In this document: positions 16,166-24,192 of the stretch, piece by piece
Layout: each line of letters begins with the position of its first letter
Numbering within the stretch: the stretch's first letter is position 1
Assembly (NCBI GenBank): GCA_012271015.1
Contig: JAAXHD010000358.1
Coordinates: 12,903-55,300, forward strand
From: Candidatus Poribacteria bacterium
GTDB taxonomy: Bacteria; Poribacteria; WGA-4E; WGA-3G
Direction of reading: 5' to 3'
DNA: 42,398 nucleotides
Made by a program: the position numbers and the translations under genes
The notes under the pieces: model-generated
What the model was told of the DNA's origin: nothing
Databases searched by the model: none
The model's input: the letters and a program-made list of their open reading frames with translations, nothing else

Positions 16166-16468
16166 GTGAATCAAGACAGATTTGAAAAGACCGTGGTATC
16201 CACGTTAGATAAATTACGTGAGGATATCTCCAATGTTAAGTCAGATATCGCTAATATCAAATTAGATATTGCTAATGTCAGGTCGGATATTGCCGAGGAT
16301 ATCTCCCATGTCAGGTCGGATATTGCCGAGGATATTTCGAGTATCAAATCAGACGTTGCATGGATGAAAGGGAAATTGGAGGGACGGGCAGAGACGCGCC
16401 ATGTCGTCCTCACCGCTATATCCATTGTTGTTGCTGTCTGTGCAGTCGTTGTCGCCATTTTCAAGTAA
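16166..16468 (+). CDS. Small tail-anchored coiled-coil protein
   Basis: The protein has 100 residues from a GTG start at 16166, chosen because AGGAGG (16151-16156) lies 9 bases upstream. The in-frame ATG at 16112 has no such site and overlaps the divergent promoter. Residues about 18-65 are a coiled coil of 11-residue units (SDIANIKLDIA, SDIAEDISHVR). Residues about 78-99 are a hydrophobic helix ending in a lysine, so the protein is probably tail-anchored in the membrane. It is similar in style to XhlA and DUF1640-type proteins. A 28-bp exact direct repeat (16275-16302 and 16308-16335, period 33 bp) shows recent internal duplication. Function is unknown. Confidence 0.65.
   Translation: MNQDRFEKTVVSTLDKLREDISNVKSDIANIKLDIANVRSDIAEDISHVRSDIAEDISSIKSDVAWMKGKLEGRAETRHVVLTAISIVVAVCAVVVAIFK
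16275..16335 (+). repeat. 28-bp direct repeat with 33-bp period inside the coiled-coil gene
   Basis: Two identical 28-base copies at 16275-16302 and 16308-16335 encode consecutive 11-residue (hendecad) units. Unlike the SPFH array, the copies are identical in DNA, so this duplication is recent. Confidence 0.85.
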
Positions 16469-16622
16469 TAAGCAGCAGTGTTTCAACACTGTACACACAT
16501 TTCTCCTCACCGACCGACTTACACAAAGTGGGTTCCCACACCCGTGCTTCCTCAGCATTGAATGCCGCTGAGATAGATGATAAAAACTGCCCCTGGGTCT
16601 TTGCCGATGGAAGGGAACAAAA

Positions 16623-17576
16623 ATGCCAGCAAATCTACCCCCGACCTACTATAAACTCAAGCACCAGCATGAAGCCGCGAAAACGGATCAAGAGCGACTG
16701 AGCCTATTAGAGGAAATGTTACGTATCATTCCGAAACATAAAGGTTCAGAAAAGGTGGTCTCTGATATTCGTCGCCGTATCGCCAGTCACAAAAGAGATC
16801 CTTCAGAAAAAGGGGGTAAGGGAGCCAGTAAAAGAAGCCACAGTGAACACATCCCAAAGCAGGGAGCCGGTCAGATAGCTCTTATAGGACCACCGAACGG
16901 CGGTAAATCACAAATTCTATCAGCCTTTACGAACGCCAAACCAGAGGTATCGCCAACCCCTTATACGACGACCTTGCCAACGATCGGAATGCTACGCTAT
17001 GAAAATATCCAATTCCAACTCATTGATACACCTTCTATTATGATGGACTTCATTTCATCAACAGTCTTGACACTCACTCGCAGTGCTGATTTGGTTCTGC
17101 CGATTGTAAGCCTCGCGAGCGATAATCTATTGGATGACCTTGATATGGTGGTGGCGTTTCTTAAAGAGGCAGACTACGGAACCTCGGAAAATGGGCATCT
17201 CGTTGTCGCCAATCAACTCGATGCCGCAGGAGCAGAAGAGCGGCTGGAAATACTCAAAGAATTCTACGACGATACGTTTCAAATTCATCCAATTTCTGCC
17301 GAAACAGGTGAAGGCAAAGAGACATTATCCCAAGTAATCTATAGGGAATTGGATATTTTGCGCGTTTATCCCAAAGCACCCGGCAAAGCTATAGAGCGTG
17401 ATGATCCCATCGTTCTCCCGATAGGTTCAACCGTGCTTGACACGGCTATGGAGTTACACAAAGATTTTGCCGAATTCAGGTTCGCACGGATATGGGGACC
17501 CCAGTGGCACGATGGGCAGTCTGTCAGTCGCAATGATGTCATTTACGATGGAGATATAGTTGAATTTCATTTGTAG
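16623..17576 (+). CDS. DRG/Obg-like GTPase with TGS domain
   Basis: The protein has 317 residues. An N-terminal helical region (about 10-58) resembles that of DRG-type GTPases. The G1 motif is GPPNGGKS (K95, S96), switch threonines are at 115-117, G3 is D135-T-P-S, G4 is N197-Q-L-D200 (the usual second residue is Lys) and G5 is S225-A. Residues about 250-317 form a TGS domain (VLPIGSTVLDTAMELHKDF, ending in DGDIVEFHL). Proteins of this type bind ribosomes and act in translation or stress responses. The Gln in G4 may alter guanine affinity. The gene is shorter than Obg and lacks the Obg fold. It is 15 bases upstream of mazE. The start is preceded by GAAGGGA. Confidence 0.82.
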   Translation: MPANLPPTYYKLKHQHEAAKTDQERLSLLEEMLRIIPKHKGSEKVVSDIRRRIASHKRDPSEKGGKGASKRSHSEHIPKQGAGQIALIGPPNGGKSQILSAFTNAKPEVSPTPYTTTLPTIGMLRYENIQFQLIDTPSIMMDFISSTVLTLTRSADLVLPIVSLASDNLLDDLDMVVAFLKEADYGTSENGHLVVANQLDAAGAEERLEILKEFYDDTFQIHPISAETGEGKETLSQVIYRELDILRVYPKAPGKAIERDDPIVLPIGSTVLDTAMELHKDFAEFRFARIWGPQWHDGQSVSRNDVIYDGDIVEFHL

Positions 17577-17591
17577 TTAAGGAGGTGAACT

Positions 17592-17840
17592 ATGTTAACC
17601 AAAATCCAAAAATCAGAAAACAGTGACGGAATTCGCTTTACGGAGAGTATTTTAGAGGTAGCCAAGATGAAGGAAGGTGATGAAGTACAGATAACAATCC
17701 AAAACGGACGGATTATCATTGAAACGGCGACCAGAACACGCAGACGTGCTGATTTGAAGTCACTGCTTGCACAAATGCCAGAGAACTATCAACCCGAAGA
17801 ACTTGACTGGGGCAAACCTGTAGGGAAAGAGGAATGGTAG
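17592..17840 (+). CDS. mazE: MazE/AbrB-type antitoxin
   Basis: The protein has 82 residues. The N-terminal part (about 1-48) is an AbrB/MazE swapped-hairpin DNA-binding domain (IRFTESILEVAKMKEGDEVQ, then NGRIIIE). The C-terminal tail, rich in charged residues (TRRRADLKSLL, then EELDWGKPVGKEEW), is the segment that wraps the toxin in MazEF complexes. GGAGGTGA precedes the ATG. It is adjacent to a shortened mazF with no gap, the normal antitoxin-toxin order. Because the toxin appears broken, the protein may now act only as a DNA-binding regulator. Confidence 0.82.
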   Translation: MLTKIQKSENSDGIRFTESILEVAKMKEGDEVQITIQNGRIIIETATRTRRRADLKSLLAQMPENYQPEELDWGKPVGKEEW

Positions 17841-18050
17841 ATGTCCAAATATATTCCACAGGCAGGGGATTTCGTGCGCCTCACCTTCGATCCACAATCA
17901 GGATATGAACAGAGAGGTAGGCATCCCGTGTTGGTAGTCAGTAATACCTTATTTAATGCCCGGACTCAACTCGCCATGGTATGTCCGATAACCAACACCT
18001 TCAGGAACGTACCATTCCATGTTAAAGTTCCCAAGCATATAGATCCATAA
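17841..18050 (+). pseudogene. mazF: Truncated MazF-type toxin
   Basis: The gene encodes only 69 residues, against about 105-115 for intact MazF/PemK endoribonucleases. The N-terminal motifs are present: GDFVRLTFDPQSGYEQRGRHPVLVVS and then VCPITNTFRNVPFHV, including the RGRHPVLVV strand with the conserved arginine. The reading stops at KHIDP, and the second half (with the ADQVKSLDW-type segment of the family) is missing in all frames before the next gene at 18073. It starts directly after the mazE stop. The product is probably inactive. A functional mini-toxin cannot be excluded. Confidence 0.7.
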
Positions 18051-18072
18051 AGACGAGCCATAGGTTGATGCA

Positions 18073-19644
18073 ATGAGAAACAGAAAAACGTCTCCATATT
18101 TCATATACTCACTCATCATCCACGTCACACTGCTATTAATAATGTGGTGGGTGGTTCCCCAGCAAGTGCCTGTACTGCCGTTCTCTGACGAGATAGCGGC
18201 TTCGATAACCCACGTCGAGCGACCCCCACTACCGATTAAACAACTACCCGTTGTTGAACCTGCTGCACCCGTCGTCGTCGAAAAAGAGAAACCCAAACCA
18301 CCGCCGAAACCGAAAGCAGGTTTGAGCGCAGCATGGCAATTGGGAACCCCAGATGTCCCAGAGGCATCAAAACCCGAAACACGCAAACAGGAAAACGCAA
18401 GTCAAACACGACAGATTGGAGATGGATTATCACAATTGACTCCTGTCGTAGGAAAGCCAGCCGGTTATGCTCCTGAAAGCCGATTAGCAGTGAAATTACT
18501 CAATCAGCCAACCGTGTCCCTGCCCTCCACACCCGAAACAGCCTATGTGGCACCACAAGGCGAAACCAACCCAGTTTCTTTAGATACCAATAAAACCTTA
18601 TTAAGTGGCACTTCGCCAACTGTTGACGCTCCGAAAATTCACTACGGCAGCGAACGCGGAGATGCCCTCAGGGCAACTGGCATGGGCAATTCTTGGGGGG
18701 GCGGTGGTGCCTCTGGGGGTGGCAATGTAGGAGGCGTTTTCGTCTATATGATGAAAGACATTGCCCGAACACTCGCAGAAGCAAGCGTGACGAAAAAAGT
18801 TGATGTTGTTTTCGTTCTCGATGAAACGGCAAGTATGACAGATAACATCCGCGGGATTCGCGCCTACGTCGATTTCCTATTTGAGGCATTCGATCGGGAG
18901 GGGCATGATGCCACTTTTGGGTTGGTGACCTTCACTGATGAAACAAGAAAATATGGACGTACTGACGACCTCGGAACATTCAAAAACTGGCTTTTTAAAA
19001 TAGGCGTTGACGGCGGTGGAGACATCGCAGAAGCCGGTTTAGACGGACTTATGACTGCGGTAACAGAGACCAAATTCCGAAAGGGTGCGCAGCGGTTCAT
19101 CGTGCTCGCGAGTGACGGTGCTTTTCACGATGCCGACTACAACGGAAAATCTGCTTATAGTTTAGATCAGGTCATTGAAACACTACAAAACGCGCAAGTT
19201 CGTGTCGATGTGATTGGAATAGACTATTTACCGATCCGGCAGATCGCGCTCGCAACAGGTGGCACATGGCGCGCTATTCCCGGTAGAGGATATCTGGAAT
19301 ACATACCACCACTCACTTTGACAGTGAAGTTGTTCTCCAAATTAGGCACGCTCAATCTTGAAAACGGGCAGATGGACGATATAATTACCGTCTACATCAA
19401 TAACCCACCTCGCCCTAAGCAACTTACCTTGACCTGGAAAGCCCTTAACCCCTTAGGAGAAAGGTGTTACGGTCCATTCACTGAGAAAAAAATTATCCCA
19501 GATGATAGTTCAACAGTGGTAGAATTGAAACCCGTCCTGGACAGTGGAGTTTTTCTGACAATGCCGGGAATTTATACGATCATCTACCGACTTGAAAACG
19601 ATCACGGACATCAAAGTATCCTGCGCCGGACATTAACGTTCTAA
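18073..19644 (+). CDS. TonB-like N-terminus fused to von Willebrand factor A domain
   Basis: The protein has 523 residues. An uncleaved signal anchor lies at about 11-28. A proline-rich region follows (EKEKPKPPPKPKAG at about 70-83), as in TonB-type proteins that span the periplasm, then a Gly/Ser-rich linker (205-221). The vWA domain is at about 243-425, with a MIDAS-like motif D250-E-T252-A-S254 (DxTxS in place of the usual DxSxS), a GGGDIAEAGLDGL helix and a YVDVIGID-like closing strand. A beta-rich C-terminal domain of about 100 residues completes it. A role in metal-dependent protein contact at the inner membrane and periplasm is inferred. It is 22 bases after the mazF remnant. The ribosome site is weak. 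Confidence 0.78.
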   Translation: MRNRKTSPYFIYSLIIHVTLLLIMWWVVPQQVPVLPFSDEIAASITHVERPPLPIKQLPVVEPAAPVVVEKEKPKPPPKPKAGLSAAWQLGTPDVPEASKPETRKQENASQTRQIGDGLSQLTPVVGKPAGYAPESRLAVKLLNQPTVSLPSTPETAYVAPQGETNPVSLDTNKTLLSGTSPTVDAPKIHYGSERGDALRATGMGNSWGGGGASGGGNVGGVFVYMMKDIARTLAEASVTKKVDVVFVLDETASMTDNIRGIRAYVDFLFEAFDREGHDATFGLVTFTDETRKYGRTDDLGTFKNWLFKIGVDGGGDIAEAGLDGLMTAVTETKFRKGAQRFIVLASDGAFHDADYNGKSAYSLDQVIETLQNAQVRVDVIGIDYLPIRQIALATGGTWRAIPGRGYLEYIPPLTLTVKLFSKLGTLNLENGQMDDIITVYINNPPRPKQLTLTWKALNPLGERCYGPFTEKKIIPDDSSTVVELKPVLDSGVFLTMPGIYTIIYRLENDHGHQSILRRTLTF

Positions 19645-19674
19645 TTTGACATGCCTATCGCTGTTGGAACGACC

Positions 19675-19700
19675 TGTAGCAGGGAACTCCGATTCTCGAT
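19675..19700 (+). repeat. Partial copy of the TGTAGGAG palindromic repeat
   Basis: TGTAGCAGGGAACTCCGATT and the next six bases match the left half of the repeat at 36018 at nearly every position. The right half is absent. A MITE-like element begins 12 bases further on. Confidence 0.55.
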
Positions 19701-19711
19701 TTCATTTATTA

Positions 19712-19829
19712 GGACTTACGCATACCGCTCTTTTGTAGCATAAACTGTTAGTTTGTGCCTGAAAACCGCTTGTGTTTTTTTTACATCCCTATCTAATAGC
19801 ACGTGCTACGGTCAAAATCGAGTAAGTCC
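19712..19829. mobile_element. MITE-like element (118 bp, TA-flanked)
   Basis: GGACTTAC (19712-19719) and its inverse GTAAGTCC (19822-19829) form perfect 8-bp terminal inverted repeats, with TA on both outer sides, as expected for TA target duplication by the IS630/Tc1-mariner group. There is no coding capacity. It sits in the 265-base gap between the vWA gene and the M20 gene. Confidence 0.6.
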
Positions 19830-19909
19830 TATTATATTAAACCAAAACCGAAGCCTGCAACAACGGCACAGGCGACTCGAATACGAAAACCGTTAAGTTC
19901 ACAGATACT

Positions 19910-21127
19910 ATGACTGACCCACAAGGTAAAATGAAAAATCAGATTTTTGAACAGTGTCGCCGTCACTTCAATGACATCGTTGCCATCCGAAGGGACATAC
20001 ATCAGTATCCTGAATTGGGATTTGATGTACACCGCACAGCAGGTATCGCCGCCGAGGCACTGGAGGCACTCGAAATCCCTGTCAAAACGGGTATCGGTAG
20101 AACAGGTGTCATCGGGGATTTGGAGGTCCCGGGCGCAACAAGACGTATCGCCTTACGTGCAGATATGGACGCGCTTCCGATTCAAGAACTCACCGATGTT
20201 CCCTTTAAATCTAAAATCGATGGAAAAGCACACCTCTGTGGACACGATGCACACACGGCAATGCTCATCGGCACAGCCCGAATTCTATCAGAACTCCGAA
20301 GTAGCCTCAAAACACACATCAGATTTATTTTTCAACCGAGCGAAGAGGCCGCTCCCGGCGGCGCACCAGCGATGATCACAGACGGTGCGTTGCAAGACGT
20401 AGATGAAATCTACGGGATCCATGTTTTTCCACTCTTTGCAGTCGGAGAATACGCTACATGCCCTGGTCCAATGCTCGCACAGTCTGACACTTTTCAAATT
20501 ACACTCACTGGCACAGGGGGGCATGCCGCGTTTCCACACCTCACTGTCGACCCAATTGTGATGAGTGCGCAGTTTGTGACAGCCGTCCAGTCTATCATTT
20601 CAAGAAACGTGAACCCATTAGATTCGGCGGTAATCAGCGTCACACAACTCCATGGAGGAGACGCAAACTTGCAGAACGGACTTACAGGCGCGGCACTTAA
20701 CGTCATCCCTCCTAAAGTCCTGATCGGTGGGACAGTACGCACACTTCAAAAAGCGGTGCAGACACGAGTCCGAGGGCAATTAGAGAACCTTCTCGTGGGA
20801 TTAGCAGGCACTCACAACGCAACTTATACATTCGACTACCAAGAAGGGTATCCAGTAACTTACAACCACGAACCGTGTGTCGACGCAGCTATATCCACAG
20901 CGCAAGGATTAGTTGGAGAGGACAATCTCATATTCCCAATGTCCCCGATACTGGGCGGTGAGGATTTTGGGTACTACTCACAAAAAATTCCAGCCTGCTT
21001 CGTGATGGTAGGGGCACGTAATGAAGAGGAAGGCATCGTGAATATGTGCCACCACCCACAGTTCGATATTGACGAAACCTGTATGATTTACGGTATGGCA
21101 TTGCTCACAAATCTCGCAATGTTGTAA
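19910..21127 (+). CDS. M20 family amidohydrolase (peptidase M20D type)
   Basis: The protein has 405 residues, normal for bacterial N-acyl-amino-acid or aminobenzoyl-glutamate-type amidohydrolases. RRDIHQYPELGF opens the catalytic domain. Metal ligands are C110 and H112 (HLCGHDAH), E145/E146 (QPSEE), H171 (GIHV) and a C-terminal histidine in CHHPQF. The lid dimerisation domain (about 190-305) contains TGTGGHAAFPH. The enzyme hydrolyses an amide bond of an acylated amino acid or small peptide in the cytoplasm, but the substrate cannot be told from sequence. The start is uncertain: ATG 19910 lacks a ribosome site, and ATG 19931 (8th codon) has AAGG close by. It is 30 bases upstream of the cyclase-STAND gene. 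Confidence 0.88.
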   Translation: MTDPQGKMKNQIFEQCRRHFNDIVAIRRDIHQYPELGFDVHRTAGIAAEALEALEIPVKTGIGRTGVIGDLEVPGATRRIALRADMDALPIQELTDVPFKSKIDGKAHLCGHDAHTAMLIGTARILSELRSSLKTHIRFIFQPSEEAAPGGAPAMITDGALQDVDEIYGIHVFPLFAVGEYATCPGPMLAQSDTFQITLTGTGGHAAFPHLTVDPIVMSAQFVTAVQSIISRNVNPLDSAVISVTQLHGGDANLQNGLTGAALNVIPPKVLIGGTVRTLQKAVQTRVRGQLENLLVGLAGTHNATYTFDYQEGYPVTYNHEPCVDAAISTAQGLVGEDNLIFPMSPILGGEDFGYYSQKIPACFVMVGARNEEEGIVNMCHHPQFDIDETCMIYGMALLTNLAML

Positions 21128-21157
21128 TGCTTCAAAGTCTTTGGGAAATCTGGAACT

Positions 21158-24139
21158 ATGGATCTGAAGAAGGATAATTCTGGATCAAGACACAATCCAC
21201 AGCCACATTCGCCAGTCGGCACCCTCACTCTGATGTTTACCGACATCGAAGGTTCAACACTACTTTGGGAGGCGCATGGCAATGAGGTTATGACGGACGT
21301 CATCAATACACATAACACGATTTTGCGGACCGCAAACTCGGCGTGGGGCGGCACAGAGATGGGAAATGAAGGCGATGCCCTTTTTTTTGGTTTTCCTACG
21401 GCAAGTGCCGCCGTTATGTGTGCGCTTGAGATACAGTTAGTACTCAATGCCTATCAGTGGCATGAAAATATCAAGACGTTACGCGTCCGTATCGGGATTC
21501 ACACGGGTGATATGATTCTATTGGATGACAAGTATCATGGGATGGCCGCAAATCTTGCCAAGCGAATTACGGACGCAGGACACGGGGGACAGATCCTGCT
21601 CTCCGCTGTGACGCACGAACTCGTTAAAACACAATTTCCATCCGGCAGTTTTGTTGCACTCGGTACACATCGACTGAAAAACATTCAACATCCAGAAGCA
21701 CTTTTTCAATTCCTCGCACCGCGGGCTTCCATTTTAAAAATTACGAGTGAAGAACGATGGCAAGAAGTCTTCAACAAAGAGGGACAAGAAAACATATCGC
21801 AGGATGAGAAATCTGCCGACCCTGCGCTTATTCCCAAACTACAAACCGAGTTCCCACCCCTGAAAACCGTTAACAATTCACCCAATAACTTACCAGCACC
21901 TATAAACAGTTTCATCGGTAGAGAAGCCGAAGTCCGTCGTATGGTAGAGTATTTCACCGATCGGCAGGAACGACTGGTGACCCTGACTGGACCTGGAGGT
22001 ATCGGCAAAACGCGCCTCGCCTTACAGGTTGCAACAGAACTTCATGACACTTATCCTGATGGTGTATGGTTTATAGCCTTAGCGGATTTGAGACAACCTA
22101 CGCATGTTATCACGGAGATAGCGACGGTACTCGCTATTCCATTGAAACCAACGCAGGATGTCTTGGAACAGGTCGTTTCATACCTTTTAGGAAAAACACT
22201 TCTATTGGTGTTGGACAACCTTGAGCACTTGATGGAAGCCTCGCAAGATGTCAAAACCTTATTGCTCAGATGTCCGACCCTACACTGTTTAACCACATCA
22301 CGGGAACCCTTAAAGATCGCAGGTGAACAGCGATTCATCGTGCCTCCCTTATCTATTCCATCTGAAGATGTAGACTATGAAGCTCTCTATCATTATGAAA
22401 GCGTCCAACTCTTTTTGGCGAGAGCAGAAGCAGTCGCGCCAGACTTCCAACTCACAACTGACAATGCCAAAGCGATTGGCGCGATTTGCCGTATGGTTGA
22501 CGGACTCTCTCTCGCGATTGAGCTTACCGCAGCGCGCGTCCGGGGTATGACTCCGCAACACATTCTTGATCGCTTAAGAGCTCTCCTTGATAACTCACTC
22601 TCAAATAAGCCATCTGCCCTTCTTTCAACAAGTAATCGGGACGTGCCAGCGAGGCACCAAACTCTTAATGCAGTGATTGACTGGTCCTACAAACTTTTAG
22701 AACCAGAAGAACAACTTCTGCTTTGTCAACTCGCGTTTTTTTCAGGCGGATTCTTCTTGGAAGCCGCTGAAACTATCTGTAGTTCAGCTTGTGTTCAGGT
22801 AGAACAGGATTTGCCCTATACAGAAACCATTGATCTCATCTTTAACTTACACGATAAATCGTTACTCGTGACTGAGGAACATCTGACGCGAACCCGCTAC
22901 CGACTCCCCGCTCCGTTACAATTGTATCTTCGAGAGAAACAACATTCCATCGGATTCAGGGAGGCACATGCACACTATTACCTGATGTTAGCACAAGAAC
23001 AGGATAGAAAATTAGAAGGTCCTGAACAGAGTGAGGCACTCTCAGAGATAGCGATTGAACTCGACAACTTTCGTGCTGTTTTTGGGTTTGCGCAGGAGAA
23101 TAATCAATGGCTCCTGTTTGGGCAACTTGCTGCGGCTCTCTCAAAATTTTTCTATATACACGGGTTATGGACCGAAGGATTGGGATGGCTGAAACAAGCA
23201 GAGGCAGAATTGTACCAGCGACTCGGTGAACATCAAGGATTAGAGGACACGTCTGAAACAAACGAAATGTCGCTCCAACTGACAATAGCGGAACTTCGAG
23301 TGGCTCTCGCAAGATTCTATAATGAACAACAGGAATGTGAAACTGCCCGACAATTATGCGAAAACGCCTTACAAGTTTTCAGAACGATAGGACAGCAGCT
23401 CGGTGTCGTCAAGGCGTTAAATTGCCTTGGTATCATCGCAAGGTATGAAAAAAAACTTAAAGAGGCGGATACACACTTTACCGAAGCTTTAGAGATCGCG
23501 AAGGTATTAGACGACAAATGGCAGACCGCTTCTGTACTCAACAATCTGGGAATCACGGCATATAATCGTCGCCATTTTGAAGCGGCGAAACTACACTATA
23601 CCGAAAGCCTGCGCCTCGCTCGTGAACTTGGAGATAAACTCGGAATTGCCTATGCTCTCAATAATCTCGGGAAAACCGCGAATCAGCAAGGTCTACGAGA
23701 GGAAGCGCAACGCTACTATACAGAAAGTCTACGTCTCACCCGTGACTTCTCTACTTCCAACGTGGGGCTTCCTTATCTACTGGATAGCCTTGGCAAGGTA
23801 GCACTTCGCCACGGTAAACACGAGGAAGCACGGCACTACTATACAGAAAGTCTGGAGTACCGCAAGGAGAACGGAACCCCCCGTGAGATCGCAGACTCGC
23901 TCTATCAATTCGGACAGTTAGCGCACGCGGAGGGCGAATTTGAACAGAGTTTGTGCCTCTTTCTTAAGGCCGCGTCAATCTACGCCGAAACAGACGCGAC
24001 AACATCGTTTTATGCAGATGCAGTGAATAACGCTATCAAGGCATTAGCGGCAGAACTCGGCAGTAAAGCAGTTGAGAAACTCAAATTGGAGATGGAAACG
24101 CAAACGCTCGAGGAAATAGTCAACATCTGTCTATCCTGA
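21158..24139 (+). CDS. Class III adenylate cyclase-STAND ATPase-TPR protein
   Basis: The protein has 993 residues. Residues about 21-150 form a class III nucleotide cyclase domain: metal ligands D29 (FTDIEGST) and D73 (GNEGDALFFGF), and transition-state pair N132/R136 (ANLAKRI). Residues about 245-470 form a STAND/NB-ARC-type ATPase (FIGREAEV, P-loop GPGGIGKT with K284, Walker B LLLVLDNLEHL, sensor TTSREPL). A winged-helix region follows at about 490-560 (TLNAVIDWSYKLLEPEEQ). Residues about 700-970 hold TPRs (ALNCLGIIARYEKKLKEADTHF, then three similar units with YYTESLRLTR). STAND proteins switch on by ligand-driven oligomerisation, so the cyclase may be a regulated signalling output or a sensor. 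It is a soluble protein. The exported TPR gene starts 53 bases downstream. Confidence 0.9.
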   Translation: MDLKKDNSGSRHNPQPHSPVGTLTLMFTDIEGSTLLWEAHGNEVMTDVINTHNTILRTANSAWGGTEMGNEGDALFFGFPTASAAVMCALEIQLVLNAYQWHENIKTLRVRIGIHTGDMILLDDKYHGMAANLAKRITDAGHGGQILLSAVTHELVKTQFPSGSFVALGTHRLKNIQHPEALFQFLAPRASILKITSEERWQEVFNKEGQENISQDEKSADPALIPKLQTEFPPLKTVNNSPNNLPAPINSFIGREAEVRRMVEYFTDRQERLVTLTGPGGIGKTRLALQVATELHDTYPDGVWFIALADLRQPTHVITEIATVLAIPLKPTQDVLEQVVSYLLGKTLLLVLDNLEHLMEASQDVKTLLLRCPTLHCLTTSREPLKIAGEQRFIVPPLSIPSEDVDYEALYHYESVQLFLARAEAVAPDFQLTTDNAKAIGAICRMVDGLSLAIELTAARVRGMTPQHILDRLRALLDNSLSNKPSALLSTSNRDVPARHQTLNAVIDWSYKLLEPEEQLLLCQLAFFSGGFFLEAAETICSSACVQVEQDLPYTETIDLIFNLHDKSLLVTEEHLTRTRYRLPAPLQLYLREKQHSIGFREAHAHYYLMLAQEQDRKLEGPEQSEALSEIAIELDNFRAVFGFAQENNQWLLFGQLAAALSKFFYIHGLWTEGLGWLKQAEAELYQRLGEHQGLEDTSETNEMSLQLTIAELRVALARFYNEQQECETARQLCENALQVFRTIGQQLGVVKALNCLGIIARYEKKLKEADTHFTEALEIAKVLDDKWQTASVLNNLGITAYNRRHFEAAKLHYTESLRLARELGDKLGIAYALNNLGKTANQQGLREEAQRYYTESLRLTRDFSTSNVGLPYLLDSLGKVALRHGKHEEARHYYTESLEYRKENGTPREIADSLYQFGQLAHAEGEFEQSLCLFLKAASIYAETDATTSFYADAVNNAIKALAAELGSKAVEKLKLEMETQTLEEIVNICLS

Positions 24140-24192
24140 TAAAACGGCATCAGCACTTTACCCTATAGACCCAGATAAGGCACCCAGTAACA

